Assembly: GCA_905236405.1 (NCBI GenBank)
Contig: CAJOQB010000017.1
Span: 1 to 18,634, forward strand
Length of the DNA stretch: 18,634 nucleotides
Direction: 5' to 3'
Source of the DNA: an uncultured Bacteroidales bacterium
GTDB lineage: Bacteria > Bacteroidota > Bacteroidia > Bacteroidales > P3
Shown: piece after piece, positions 6,392 through 13,938 of the stretch
How the letters are laid out: each line of letters opens with the position of its first letter
Numbering within the stretch: position 1 is the first letter of the stretch
Position numbers and translations under genes: made by a program
Notes under the pieces: generated by a model
Seen by the model: the letters and a program-made list of their open reading frames with translations, nothing else
The model's database searches: none
Told to the model about the DNA's origin: nothing

Positions 6392-6925
6392 ATGAAGAAA
6401 CATCTTATCTTTGCAGCTGTCGCCGCCTCCCTGATGGCCATCGCTACCTGCGGCCCCAACCGAGACAAGGAAGTGGCCCAGATACAAGCCCTCGAAGACT
6501 CGATCTTCCATAGCAGCAACATGATGCTCGACACCACTATGGGCAACCAACTGGTGGATCTCTACACCCAGTTTGCCGACAACCATCCCGATGACCCTGC
6601 CACCCCTGGCTACTTGTTCAACGCTGCCGACATCTCGTGCAACCTATGCCATTACACCCAGTCGTGCGATTTGCTGAACCGTATCATCAACAACTACGAC
6701 ACCGTCAGCAATCTGGGCGACTGCTACTTCGCTTTGGCTCAAGCCTATGAAGGCAACAGCGACTACGAAAAAGCCAAGGAGACTTACAAGCTCTTCATCG
6801 ACTTGTTCCCCGACCATCCGCTGGCTGCCGACACTCGCACCATGCTCGAGGGCAACCTCATCGGCCTCTCGCCCGAGGAGATGCTGAACCGCATTCTGGA
6901 ACAAGGCGACAACCAAGCCATCTGA
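6392..6925 (+). CDS. TPR-containing probable lipoprotein
   Basis: 177 aa. The N-terminus MKKHLIFAAVAASLMAIATC is a signal with a slightly unusual lipobox (IATC; Thr at -1), so lipid attachment at Cys20 is likely rather than certain. The body is helical with tetratricopeptide repeats. The best one is GDCYFALAQAYEGNSDYEKA, followed by an ETYKLFIDLFPDHPLA helix, similar to the C-terminal TPR region of YbgF/CpoB and BamD-like envelope proteins. A scaffolding role at the envelope is inferred. It is the last gene of the ruvX-def unit (18-nt gap) and is followed by a terminator. Confidence 0.85.
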   Translation: MKKHLIFAAVAASLMAIATCGPNRDKEVAQIQALEDSIFHSSNMMLDTTMGNQLVDLYTQFADNHPDDPATPGYLFNAADISCNLCHYTQSCDLLNRIINNYDTVSNLGDCYFALAQAYEGNSDYEKAKETYKLFIDLFPDHPLAADTRTMLEGNLIGLSPEEMLNRILEQGDNQAI

Positions 6926-6954
6926 CGATACCTATTAATAGAACGAAAAACATT

Positions 6955-6980
6955 AGGGGGAGCCGTTACCGACTCCCCCT
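6955..6980. terminator. Terminator between convergent genes
   Basis: An 8-bp GC-rich stem AGGGGGAG/CTCCCCCT (6955-6962 with 6973-6980) has a 10-nt loop and is followed by TCTTTGTT on the plus strand. It lies between the TPR gene (plus) and the XRE regulator gene (minus) and may serve both. Confidence 0.75.
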
Positions 6981-7022
6981 TCTTTGTTAACCACAAGATT
7001 ACAATTCCTTTTCATCACTCAT

Positions 7023-7724
7023 TTACCCCTCGGGATAGTACTCCGAGAAGGAATGGTCGTCGTAAAGCACAATAAATTTAACAATTCTTTTCCGACGGAC
7101 AGCACCATTACCCTGCACAGACTCATCCGAACGATTCTCGTGAGGGAATGACTGCATGTTAGACGCTGTTGACGCCACTGGAGCCTGTTGGTTAACAACA
7201 GGTTGCGGACTATGCGGAGCAGTATAACCGCTTTGCACAGTAGGCGACGAAATAGGTGTCGGGCTACTGGAATCAGCCTCCGATACATCATTCTGCTGTT
7301 CTTGTGCCCCCTGTAATGGCCGATAATCGGGCTTCGATACGAAGACTTTTGACTTTTCCTCTCTCGTCCCCTTGTCAACAGTTGCTTCTAACCGTTCCCC
7401 CATTGGTGAGAAACCTTGACTGGAGAATAAATCAAACGATTCCGGCTGCAGTACCGGCTTTTTCTCTTTCTCGTTGCTTGATTCTGCCGTAATGACAGGT
7501 GCTGGCATATTACCTGTATCGTACATCTCGCCCTTGCCAAACATCAGCCAATAGATGTTTACTTCTGGATATCGCTTCACCACCTTCATCACAAAATCAA
7601 GGCTCGGGTTGTTGCGTCCCGACATGATGTGCGACATTCCCGACGGCTGCACTCCGATCTCCTCGGCGAACTGTTTTGCAGTGATATTTTTTGCTTGCAA
7701 AAGTAGATTTATCCTGTTATTCAT
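7023..7724 (-). CDS. XRE-family transcriptional regulator with long disordered linker
   Basis: 233 aa. Residues about 3-66 form a helix-turn-helix of the XRE/Cro class (AKQFAEEIGVQPSGMSHIMS, then NPSLDFVMKVVKRYPEVNIY, ending WLMFGKGEM). Residues about 75-205 are Pro, Ser, Gln and Glu-rich without obvious fold. The last about 25 residues are a compact motif, RKRIVKFIVLYDDHSFSEYY, probably a beta hairpin. Similar ends occur in other Bacteroidota XRE proteins, as far as I recall. It presumably acts as a DNA-binding repressor or activator. A perfect inverted repeat overlaps its own promoter, so autoregulation is plausible. It converges on the TPR gene and is followed upstream by a long AT-rich interval. 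Confidence 0.85.
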   Translation of the reverse strand: MNNRINLLLQAKNITAKQFAEEIGVQPSGMSHIMSGRNNPSLDFVMKVVKRYPEVNIYWLMFGKGEMYDTGNMPAPVITAESSNEKEKKPVLQPESFDLFSSQGFSPMGERLEATVDKGTREEKSKVFVSKPDYRPLQGAQEQQNDVSEADSSSPTPISSPTVQSGYTAPHSPQPVVNQQAPVASTASNMQSFPHENRSDESVQGNGAVRRKRIVKFIVLYDDHSFSEYYPEG

Positions 7725-7760
7725 CTTTTTACATTTATAACATATAATAGAATCCGTTTA

Positions 7761-7790
7761 CAAAGTTACAACTTAATTTTGTAACTACAA
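7761..7790 (-). promoter_or_regulatory. Promoter and probable operator of the XRE regulator gene
   Basis: On the minus strand TAACTTTG (7761-7768) fits the -7 box TAnnTTTG, with TTGT (7787-7790) near the -33 position. The perfect inverted repeat GTTACAA (7765-7771) / TTGTAAC (7779-7785), with a 7-nt spacer, overlaps the -7 box, as expected for an operator. Confidence 0.55.
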
Positions 7791-7937
7791 GTATTATTTT
7801 CTATATATACATTTGTAAATATGCACAATTATTGAAGTATATAATAATATAATCAATATATATATCTTGAAATACAAGTTATTAATAATATTATTATAGT
7901 TCTCTAATTCTGAAATATTAAGTAAAACGAATTACAG

Positions 7938-8007
7938 CCAAGTATAACTTTAAATAAATGATTTATTTAATTGAATATTAACTAATAAAGTTATCTTATA
8001 TACTTGG
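7938..8007. repeat. Nested palindrome in the AT-rich interval
   Basis: Outer arms CCAAGTATA (7938-7946) and TATACTTGG (7999-8007) are perfect complements, and ACTTT (7947-7951) can pair with AAAGT (7988-7992). Inside, 7950-7970 is a perfect 21-bp palindrome, TTAAATAAAT-G-ATTTATTTAA. Such symmetry can arise by chance in AT-rich DNA, but the GC-containing outer arms make that less likely. Confidence 0.55.
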
Positions 8008-8143
8008 TGTTATAACCACTACTGTTATTTATAATTATTTTTGGTATTTCACATGTGTAATTATTATTCATTTTACATTCTACATATTTACATTTGTTAT
8101 TTCTGTATAACATCTGTTACTTATGTAAAAAGAAAATAATCGT

Positions 8144-8162
8144 CTGTAATCAACGATTACAG
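8144..8162. promoter_or_regulatory. Operator-like dyad CTGTAATC-N3-GATTACAG
   Basis: Perfect 8-bp inverted arms with a 3-nt centre, a spacing typical of dimeric helix-turn-helix binding sites. It shares the TGTAA/TTACA core with the dyad in front of the XRE gene, about 370 bp away. Confidence 0.5.
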
Positions 8163-8360
8163 CCTTATCCTACTTACAACACTACCGTATCGATGAAAAA
8201 CGCTCAGAATGGAAATCTCGATAATCTGAAAAATGCATGTCTATTATCCCAAAGACAACAGCTCCCCCACCCTCCTCTCTGCACTTGATTTTTGTTTTAT
8301 CTCTTTACCCCTATGCAAGACAAAATGGCACACTCGTTTTCCTTGGCTTATTTGACCCGT

Positions 8361-8383
8361 ATCCTTGACTTTGTATCAAGGAT
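8361..8383. promoter_or_regulatory. Inverted repeat upstream of the small lipoprotein gene
   Basis: ATCCTTGA (8361-8368) and TCAAGGAT (8376-8383) are perfect complements with a 7-nt loop, about 120 nt before the start codon at 8504. No T-run follows, so an operator or an RNA hairpin in the leader is more likely than a terminator. Confidence 0.4.
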
Positions 8384-8503
8384 GCGATTCTCGTGAAGGA
8401 ATCATTCGACTGACGTAAACTTAATAAATGGTGTAAAAAAATGACGGGTGATATAATATTGATACCATTGTCGCGTTATAGGAGCGAACATTTAGAAAGA
8501 ATA

Positions 8504-8635
8504 ATGATGAAAAAAAGAGTTGTTATACTTTGCATGGTGATGGCTGTTGCCATTTTGGCCGTTTCGTGTGCTCACAAGACCTGTCCCGCCTATCGCGGCT
8601 CCGTTGCTGAGAACACCATGGTGGTCGACGAATAA
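8504..8635 (+). CDS. Very small lipoprotein (43 aa)
   Basis: Start at the first of two adjacent ATGs (8504; 8507 also possible), preceded by AGAAAGA as a weak ribosome site. A further upstream ATG at 8441 would place 21 polar residues before the signal and was rejected. The chain is a lipoprotein signal (VILCMVMAVAILAVSC, lipobox AVSC) plus a mature peptide of only about 23 residues beginning CAHKTCPAYRG. Small lipoproteins with a CPAY motif after the lipid Cys are, from memory, common in Bacteroidales; their function is unknown. It stands alone between gene-free stretches. Confidence 0.68.
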   Translation: MMKKRVVILCMVMAVAILAVSCAHKTCPAYRGSVAENTMVVDE

Positions 8636-8670
8636 CCATCTCCTACCCTGTTCCTGATTCCCTATTACTG

Positions 8671-8708
8671 GGTGGCAAGAGTATTTGTCACCATGTATTT
8701 TTTTTCTC
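8671..8708 (+). terminator. Weak terminator after the small lipoprotein gene
   Basis: A 6-bp stem GGTGGC/GTCACC (8671-8676 with 8687-8692, one G-U pair) is followed, after a few bases, by a run of eight or more T. It lies 35 nt past the stop codon. Confidence 0.4.
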
Positions 8709-8735
8709 AAACCCTCATATTATCTTGCAGAGGGA

Positions 8736-8817
8736 AGATATACCTTTCGCCCCCGTCAGATATATCTTCTCGGAGCGGCGAGATATATCTCTTCGCGACG
8801 ACGAGATATACCTCTTG
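8736..8817. repeat. 23-bp tandem repeat, about 3.5 copies
   Basis: Units start AGATATA at 8736, 8758, 8781 and 8804, with lengths 22, 23, 23 and a partial 14. The first ten bases approach AGATATATCT, itself a palindrome; the remainder is a variable GC-rich CTTCG-type stretch. It lies between the small lipoprotein gene and the ftcD terminator. Copies differ from each other, so it is not a freshly expanded satellite; a cluster of protein-binding sites is possible. Confidence 0.6.
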
Positions 8818-8844
8818 ATTGAAGAAGACATTGGCGTCAACAAA

Positions 8845-8876
8845 ACAAGGTGACCCTTTTGCAAGAGCCACCTTGT
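8845..8876 (-). terminator. Terminator of the ftcD operon
   Basis: An 8-bp stem ACAAGGTG/CACCTTGT with a 16-nt loop that can pair further inside. On the minus strand it is followed by TTTTG. It lies 31 nt past the ftcD stop. Confidence 0.65.
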
Positions 8877-8907
8877 CATTTTATTGATTTGTTGCTTTAT
8901 AGACCTA

Positions 8908-10602
8908 TCAACCAATCTTTTCAGCAACCATTTTCAGAATTTCAGTTTCTTGTTGCTGAGCTTTCTGCTCTAGGTCGCTAGTCTTAGCAAGAATATCGGT
9001 CTTGAAAGCCTCGTCGTTCAAACTGGAAGCGTTGATACGAACATTGAGACCGGCACCCAGCACGGCACTACGAGCACAGAGAGCTCCTACGCCAGCATCG
9101 GTGACGCTGTTGGGGTTGCCAATCTCTACCATAGCACGAATCAGGTCGAAAGCCTCATAGGCTTTGTTCATTGTACGGAAAGGAACCTCGGTTGCATACT
9201 TGGTTGCCTCTTGGATGGCGGCAGTACGAGCGGCCTTCTCTTCATCCGTCTTCTTCGGCAGACCGAAAGCGTTCATAATCTTGTTGAAGGCATTGGTGTC
9301 CTCGTCTACCAGATGGAGCAGCTCGTCTTTAATGACCTGACCTTTCTCTGCCCACTTGGAGAAGATCTCCCACTTGTCATCCCATCCAGCCTTATGAGAG
9401 CTGAGGTTTGCCACCATCGTGGCAAGCGAAGCGGCAAGAGCGCCCAGATAAGCACTCACCGATCCGCCACCAGGAGCGGGACTTTCACTTGCTGTCTCTT
9501 CAGCGAAACCGGTGCAAGTGAGGTCGACCAGTTTCTTCTGGCTGTTGTCCTCAATAAGGTATTCGATGACTTTTTCTTTGGGATTGAACGGCTTGAGGTC
9601 GTCGAGACCCATCGACTTGACAGCAATCTTGATGATTTCATCTTCGCTGATACCCAGGCTACGTTGCTGTTTGGCCAGATAGTACTTACCGGCATCAATC
9701 AGGACGCTCTTCGGAATCAAACCAACAATCTCAGCACCCGTCACACGCACACCACGAGCAGCAGCCTTGGCACACACCTCGTCGAAGCAGAGATGCACCG
9801 GAGCCACTTTGATGCTGGTGATATTCATCGACACCTGAGCGATACCATAGTCTTCGATATACCAACCAATGGCTTTTGTTCCCTTCAATGTGCCAGGAAT
9901 CATAATGGTTTTGCCATTCTCGTCCTTCATCGGTTTGCCAACGGGCGAACCACCTTCACGTTTGGGACGGCCTTTCTCACGAACATCGAAAGCAATGGCG
10001 TTGGCACGACGAGTCGATGTCGTATTGAGATTATAGTTGATGGCCACAAGGAAGTCGCGTGCACCCACTTGAGTGGCACCCGTTTGAGCAGTATGATCGT
10101 TCCAAGTATTGGGCCCGAAGTCTGGTTTCCATTCGTCGGTACCCAGACGACTGCTTAACGACTCATACTCGCCCGTACGGCAATAGGCCAGATTACGACG
10201 TTCGGGTTTGTAAGCCGCATTCTCATAACAATAGATAGGAATCTGCAACTCGTCGCCCAGACGTTGAGCCAGTTTATGAGCATATTCCACCACTTCGTCC
10301 ATCGAGATGTTGCTGACGGGAATAAGAGGACAAACATCGGTAGCACCCTGACGCGGATGTGCACCATGATGCTGACGCATATCAATGAGTTCAGCAGCTT
10401 TCTTCACCACACGGTAGGCGGCCTCACATACAGGTTCAGGCTCGCCAACAAAGGTTATGACCGTACGGTTGGTAGTTGCACCAGGATCGACATCCAAGAG
10501 TTTAACACCTTCAACCTTTTCAATCTCGGCGGTGACTTGATTGACAATATTCATATCGCGACCCTCGCTGATATTGGGTACGCATTCGATTAGTTGTTTC
10601 AT
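8908..10602 (-). CDS. ftcD: Bifunctional glutamate formimidoyltransferase / formimidoyltetrahydrofolate cyclodeaminase
   Basis: 564 aa, close to fused FTCD enzymes. Residues 1 to about 330 are the formimidoyltransferase half (ECVPNISEGRD at the start, HHGAHPRQGATDVCPL with His82 at the position of the catalytic His of mammalian FTCD). Residues about 350-564 are the cyclodeaminase half (ESPAPGGGSVSAYLGALAA, LVDEDTNAFNKIM). The enzyme moves the formimino group from N-formimino-L-glutamate to tetrahydrofolate and then releases ammonia, giving methenyl-THF; this is the last step of one histidine degradation route. No hut genes lie beside it. Instead it follows the biotin carrier gene by 75 nt with no hairpin between, so co-transcription with the carboxylase genes is likely. 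Confidence 0.96.
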   Translation of the reverse strand: MKQLIECVPNISEGRDMNIVNQVTAEIEKVEGVKLLDVDPGATTNRTVITFVGEPEPVCEAAYRVVKKAAELIDMRQHHGAHPRQGATDVCPLIPVSNISMDEVVEYAHKLAQRLGDELQIPIYCYENAAYKPERRNLAYCRTGEYESLSSRLGTDEWKPDFGPNTWNDHTAQTGATQVGARDFLVAINYNLNTTSTRRANAIAFDVREKGRPKREGGSPVGKPMKDENGKTIMIPGTLKGTKAIGWYIEDYGIAQVSMNITSIKVAPVHLCFDEVCAKAAARGVRVTGAEIVGLIPKSVLIDAGKYYLAKQQRSLGISEDEIIKIAVKSMGLDDLKPFNPKEKVIEYLIEDNSQKKLVDLTCTGFAEETASESPAPGGGSVSAYLGALAASLATMVANLSSHKAGWDDKWEIFSKWAEKGQVIKDELLHLVDEDTNAFNKIMNAFGLPKKTDEEKAARTAAIQEATKYATEVPFRTMNKAYEAFDLIRAMVEIGNPNSVTDAGVGALCARSAVLGAGLNVRINASSLNDEAFKTDILAKTSDLEQKAQQQETEILKMVAEKIG

Positions 10603-10677
10603 ATAAATAATAAGTTAAATGTGCCAACAAATATTAGTTTCGACAAAAAAAAGACAAACTATTTTATGACAAACATA

Positions 10678-11214
10678 TTACGCTATAACCAACAATACAT
10701 CGCCTTCCATCACTGAGTCGCCTTTGTTTACCACCACTTCTGTAACGGTACCCGACACTTCGGCTTCAATGTTGTTTTCCATCTTCATTGCCTCCAATAC
10801 AATAACACACTGGCCTTCATCCACATGGTCACCCACCTTGACCGGAATGTCAACAATGGTGCCAGGCAATGGCGAAACAACCGATGTGGCCTCTGTTACT
10901 GGAGCGGCAGGGGCGGCGGGAGCCACCGGTGCAGCTGGTGCAACAGGGGCCACCGGTGTGGCTGGTGCAACGGGGGCTACTGGGGTAGCAGGTGCAGCCG
11001 GAGCCACAGGAGCGACAGGAACTCCAGGAGTAACTGGAGCAGCGACAGGAGCAGCAGCAGGTGCTGGTGTCTCGAGCACTTGTTTGGGAATAGATTCTTC
11101 TACGGTTACCTGGAACGGAATACCATTCACCTCAACCGAAATGTCGTTGCCTTGAATGTCTTTTACAGCAACAGTATAAGTACGATCACCAATTTTAAAG
11201 GTATATTCTTTCAT
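10678..11214 (-). CDS. Biotin carboxyl carrier protein of an acyl-CoA (de)carboxylase
   Basis: 178 aa. Residues 1-48 are a small N-terminal beta region (YTFKIGDRTYTVAVKD). Residues 49-107 are an Ala/Pro/Val linker made of APVAPVAPAT-like units. Residues about 110-178 are the biotinyl/lipoyl domain with EAMKMEN; Lys144 is the expected biotinylation site. The carrier shuttles carboxyl groups between the carboxyltransferase and its partner subunit. The linker looks longer than in typical homologues and is built of internal repeats, so its length may vary between strains. It lies between the small MmdE/OadG-like gene (54-nt gap) and ftcD. It could equally belong to propionyl-CoA carboxylase or to methylmalonyl-CoA decarboxylase (mmdC). 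Confidence 0.93.
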   Translation of the reverse strand: MKEYTFKIGDRTYTVAVKDIQGNDISVEVNGIPFQVTVEESIPKQVLETPAPAAAPVAAPVTPGVPVAPVAPAAPATPVAPVAPATPVAPVAPAAPVAPAAPAAPVTEATSVVSPLPGTIVDIPVKVGDHVDEGQCVIVLEAMKMENNIEAEVSGTVTEVVVNKGDSVMEGDVLLVIA

Positions 11215-11268
11215 AGTTATATATTAAAAAAATCACCGTCGGTCGACAAGACCGTACGGTAATCGTAT

Positions 11269-11478
11269 TTACTTTTTATAAGGATTCATGTTATAATACT
11301 TGTCGCTCCAAGAAGAGAAATTGGGGCCAGCGACACGACGAATGGTGATGACACCTGGTTCGGGGTCATGCATTTCTCGTGTAAGCAGGGTGAGAGCCGA
11401 TGCTATTGCAGCCAAAACCGCCTCGTTAGGAGTGAGACTGACGCTATTGGTTTGAATTTTTTCTTCTTCCATATACAT
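11269..11478 (-). CDS. Small accessory subunit resembling MmdE / the C-terminus of OadG
   Basis: 69 aa without signal or membrane helix. It contains NEAVLAAIASALTLLTREMH and then a TIRRV segment followed by FSSWSDKYYNMN. This order, an Ala-rich helix followed by IRR and an aromatic W-containing tail, resembles the Veillonella MmdE epsilon subunit and the C-terminal part of the delta subunit of sodium-translocating decarboxylases, which help assemble the complex. The match is a pattern, not an alignment. Two nearby ATGs (codons 1 and 3) are possible starts. Its place between mmdA and the biotin carrier supports the role. Confidence 0.6.
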   Translation of the reverse strand: MYMEEEKIQTNSVSLTPNEAVLAAIASALTLLTREMHDPEPGVITIRRVAGPNFSSWSDKYYNMNPYKK

Positions 11479-11530
11479 ACTTACTTATTATTAAAATTAT
11501 CCATTCAATAATTCAAAACAAGCAAAACAG

Positions 11531-11565
11531 GGCTGCCTGGCAACAATCATTATTGACAGGCAACC
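11531..11565 (-). terminator. Long hairpin inside the carboxylase operon (attenuator or terminator)
   Basis: Minus-strand arms GGTTGCCTG and CAGGCAGCC (one G-U pair) are extended by CAATAAT/ATTGTTG across single mismatches, giving about 16 pairs and a very small loop. TGTTTTG follows. It lies between the Cys-rich lipoprotein gene and the small subunit gene and could reduce read-through to the distal genes. Confidence 0.65.
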
Positions 11566-11580
11566 CATACAGAGACAAAA

Positions 11581-11871
11581 TTATTTGTTCTCTTTGTTCT
11601 TGCAGCACTCTTCTTTGCCTTCGCACTTGCCTTCACATTTGGCTTTACCTTCACACTTACCTTCGCACTTGCCTTCGCAAGCAGCTTTGGTAGAGTCTTG
11701 GCAACAAGCCATCTTGGCAGAGTCTTGGCAGCATGCATGCTCGTCAACAGTCTCAGTGCAGGTAGCCGTGCTGTCTTCAACAGCCTCGTTGTTGTTACCA
11801 TTGCAAGCAGTCATGGCGAATGCCATTGCGATGACCATAGCACCGCTCAGAAATAATTTGTTCAATTTCAT
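11581..11871 (-). CDS. Cysteine-rich lipoprotein with CEGK repeats
   Basis: 96 aa from the ATG at 11871. The alternative ATG at 11919 would add 16 polar residues before the signal and was rejected. The signal MKLNKLFLSGAMVIAMAFAM leads to a lipobox ending TAC. The mature chain is short and disordered in look. CCQDS appears twice, then five CEGK units (one interrupted by KAK), then CEGKEECCKNKENK. At least 14 Cys occur after the lipid Cys, with many Lys and Glu. Cys in this density suggests metal or redox binding at the envelope; this is inference. No counterpart with known function is recognised. It lies 55 nt after mmdA and is followed by a long hairpin. Confidence 0.8.
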   Translation of the reverse strand: MKLNKLFLSGAMVIAMAFAMTACNGNNNEAVEDSTATCTETVDEHACCQDSAKMACCQDSTKAACEGKCEGKCEGKAKCEGKCEGKEECCKNKENK

Positions 11872-11926
11872 TTTTTTTGATGTTTTGTATATGAATGAAT
11901 AAGAATTAAAACTATTCACTTATTGA

Positions 11927-13486
11927 TTACAAAGGAATGTTGCCATGTTTCTTCATCGGCAAAGTGTCCTTCTTGGTGATCAACGTCTGCAAAGCACGGA
12001 TCACACGGAAACGAGTGTTACGGGGTTCGATCACATCGTCGATGTAACCATACTTGGCTGCAGCATAAGGATTGGCGAACTGTTCGTTGTACTCGAACTC
12101 CTTCTGTGCCATAAACTGAGCCCGTTCTTCGGGATCTTCTATCTCTTTCAGTGCACGTCCATACAGAACCTCCACAGCACCGCTGGCACCCATCACAGCA
12201 ATCTGAGCAGAGGGCCAAGCATAGTTCTTGTCGCTGCGTAATGCTTTACATGACATCACAATATGTGCTCCGCCATAACTCTTACGCAATGTAACACACA
12301 CCTTGGGCACAGTTGCCTCACCGTAGGCGAAAAGCAGCTTGGCACCGTGATCGATGACACCTTGATATTCCTGACCTGTGCCTGGGAGGAAACCAGGCAC
12401 GTCGACTAAGGTCACCAAAGGAATATTGAAGCAGTCGCAGAACCGCACGAAACGGGCTCCCTTGCGGCTGGCGTTGCTGTCGAGCACACCGGCCATCGAT
12501 TTGGGCTGGTTGGCCACTATACCGACGCTCAAGCCGTCCATGTGAGCAAAGCCAACAACGAGATTGGGGGCAAAACGCTCATGGACCTCAAAGAACTCAC
12601 CATCGTCAACTATGGCTTTGATGACCGTCTTGATGTCGTAGGACTGGTTGGGATTGTCAGGAATAATATGATTCAGCAAATCTTCCCTTCTGTCCACAGG
12701 ATCCTCCGTATGGCGGAAAGGAGCCGTTTCCATATTGTTGCTGGGCAGGAAATCGAACAATTCGCGGATCATCTGCAGTGTTGTCTCTTCTGTCTCGCCG
12801 ACAAAATGAGCCACACCGCTCTTTGTGGCATGCACCATGGCTCCGCCCAGCTTATCGGTACTCACGTCTTCGCCCGTAACGGTTTTCACCACCTTGGGTC
12901 CTGTGAGGAACATATAGCTGTTTTTCTTTGACATGAAAATGAAGTCCGTCAACGCAGGGCTGTATACCGAACCACCGGCACATGGGCCGAAGATGGCACT
13001 TATCTGAGGAATCACACCTGACGCAAGAATGTTGCGTTCAAATATTTCGCTGAAACCAGTTAGCGAGTTGCAGCCTTCCTGGATACGTGCTCCGCCCGAG
13101 TCGTTAAGACCGATCACGGGAGCGCCCACCTTCATGGCCTGATCCATAATTTTGCAAATCTTTAAGGCCATCGTCTCGCTGAGCGAACCGGCAAAAACGG
13201 TAAAGTCCTGAGCAAAAACATATACAGGACGGCCGTTGATGGTACCATGACCCGTCACCACACCGTCGCCCAAGAACGACTTCTTCTGCATGTCAAAATT
13301 GGTGCAACGGTGAGTGACAAACATATCCGTTTCTTCAAAAGATCCCTCGTCAAGCAACAGAGCGATGCGCTCGCGTGCAGTAAGTTTACCCAACTCATGC
13401 TGTTTGTCAATACCTTTCTGACCTCCGCCCATCTTAGCCTCGTTACGCTTGTCAAGCAGTTCTTTTATTTTCTGTTCAAATGCCAT
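11927..13486 (-). CDS. mmdA: Acyl-CoA carboxyltransferase subunit (methylmalonyl-CoA decarboxylase alpha / propionyl-CoA carboxylase beta)
   Basis: 519 aa, full length. Crotonase-fold carboxyltransferase motifs are intact: [16 protein letters not shown] near the start, SGGARIQEG at 130-138, [16 protein letters not shown] at 166-181, and [10 protein letters not shown] near 407. The subunit moves a carboxyl group between biotin and a short acyl-CoA. With a biotin carrier and a small MmdE-like protein beside it but no biotin carboxylase, the methylmalonyl-CoA decarboxylase role (succinate to propionate) is favoured; pccB is the alternative. It is the first gene of the five-gene minus unit, with a good promoter about 200 nt upstream. 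Confidence 0.94.
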   Translation of the reverse strand: MAFEQKIKELLDKRNEAKMGGGQKGIDKQHELGKLTARERIALLLDEGSFEETDMFVTHRCTNFDMQKKSFLGDGVVTGHGTINGRPVYVFAQDFTVFAGSLSETMALKICKIMDQAMKVGAPVIGLNDSGGARIQEGCNSLTGFSEIFERNILASGVIPQISAIFGPCAGGSVYSPALTDFIFMSKKNSYMFLTGPKVVKTVTGEDVSTDKLGGAMVHATKSGVAHFVGETEETTLQMIRELFDFLPSNNMETAPFRHTEDPVDRREDLLNHIIPDNPNQSYDIKTVIKAIVDDGEFFEVHERFAPNLVVGFAHMDGLSVGIVANQPKSMAGVLDSNASRKGARFVRFCDCFNIPLVTLVDVPGFLPGTGQEYQGVIDHGAKLLFAYGEATVPKVCVTLRKSYGGAHIVMSCKALRSDKNYAWPSAQIAVMGASGAVEVLYGRALKEIEDPEERAQFMAQKEFEYNEQFANPYAAAKYGYIDDVIEPRNTRFRVIRALQTLITKKDTLPMKKHGNIPL

Positions 13487-13686
13487 TTTATTCTACATTT
13501 AAATGTTCAAGTTTTATTCAAGATTTAACATCATCTCACATTCGATGCAAATCTCTTTTTGTCTTAGAAGGCCTATGCTGAACGTACGTATTTTTCATTT
13601 TTATTCATCATTATGTTCAAATGTGTTGATATAACAAAAAACATTCACAATACGTTCCAACACAATACCCCACAATAAGCAATTTG

Positions 13687-13717
13687 CAAAAATAGTAATA
13701 TTATTCTTTCTACCAAA
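13687..13717 (-). promoter_or_regulatory. Promoter of the mmdA operon
   Basis: Minus-strand TATTTTTG (13687-13694) is an exact TAnnTTTG box, and TTTG (13714-13717) lies 19 nt upstream, the expected spacing. The predicted 5' leader before mmdA is about 190 nt. Apart from this promoter and the pruA terminator, the 452-bp stretch 13487-13938 holds nothing else I can name. Confidence 0.65.
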
Positions 13718-13885
13718 AAAATAAATCATCATCCTTTTAACAAGTAATAACAATTAACGACTCTTATCCTTATCAATCAACCAATTTCGACAAATATGAC
13801 GCTGACCCCATCCTCCTTCTTTTTAACTTTTGTCATTCCTCCATAATGTATAATCAATGTTAATTGTCTTAACTAATCAAAAGAA

Positions 13886-13917
13886 AAAGCCTCGACACGA
13901 AAGGGCGTCGAGGCTTT
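13886..13917 (-). terminator. Terminator of pruA
   Basis: A perfect 11-bp stem AAAGCCTCGAC/GTCGAGGCTTT with a 10-nt loop. On the minus strand it is followed by TTTCTTTTG, 22 nt past the pruA stop. Confidence 0.88.
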
Positions 13918-13938
13918 GTAATAATAAAGAGAGGATGA

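Larger units (their letters stand above)
7741..8163. other. Very AT-rich gene-free interval
   Basis: No credible coding frame was found between the XRE gene start and the small lipoprotein gene at 8504. From about 7790 to 8130 nearly all bases are A or T, with many TTACA/TGTAA pentamers on either strand. It contains the nested palindromes and operator-like dyads listed separately. I looked for DnaA boxes and found only one near match (at about 7820), so an origin is not supported. Confidence 0.6.

Noticed and set aside
7741..8163. Possible replication origin
   Set aside because: AT-rich with palindromes, but no set of DnaA boxes (only one near match) and no dnaA, dnaN or similar gene nearby.
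8094..8288. 64-codon plus-strand frame in the AT-rich interval
   Set aside because: It has no ribosome site, crosses the operator-like dyad at 8144-8162, and its composition changes abruptly part-way.
8736..8817. CRISPR array
   Set aside because: Units are contiguous 22-23-bp tandem copies with no spacers and no cas genes.
9211..10158. 315-codon plus-strand frame opposite ftcD
   Set aside because: Antisense shadow of a well-conserved enzyme gene; no promoter, ribosome site or motif.
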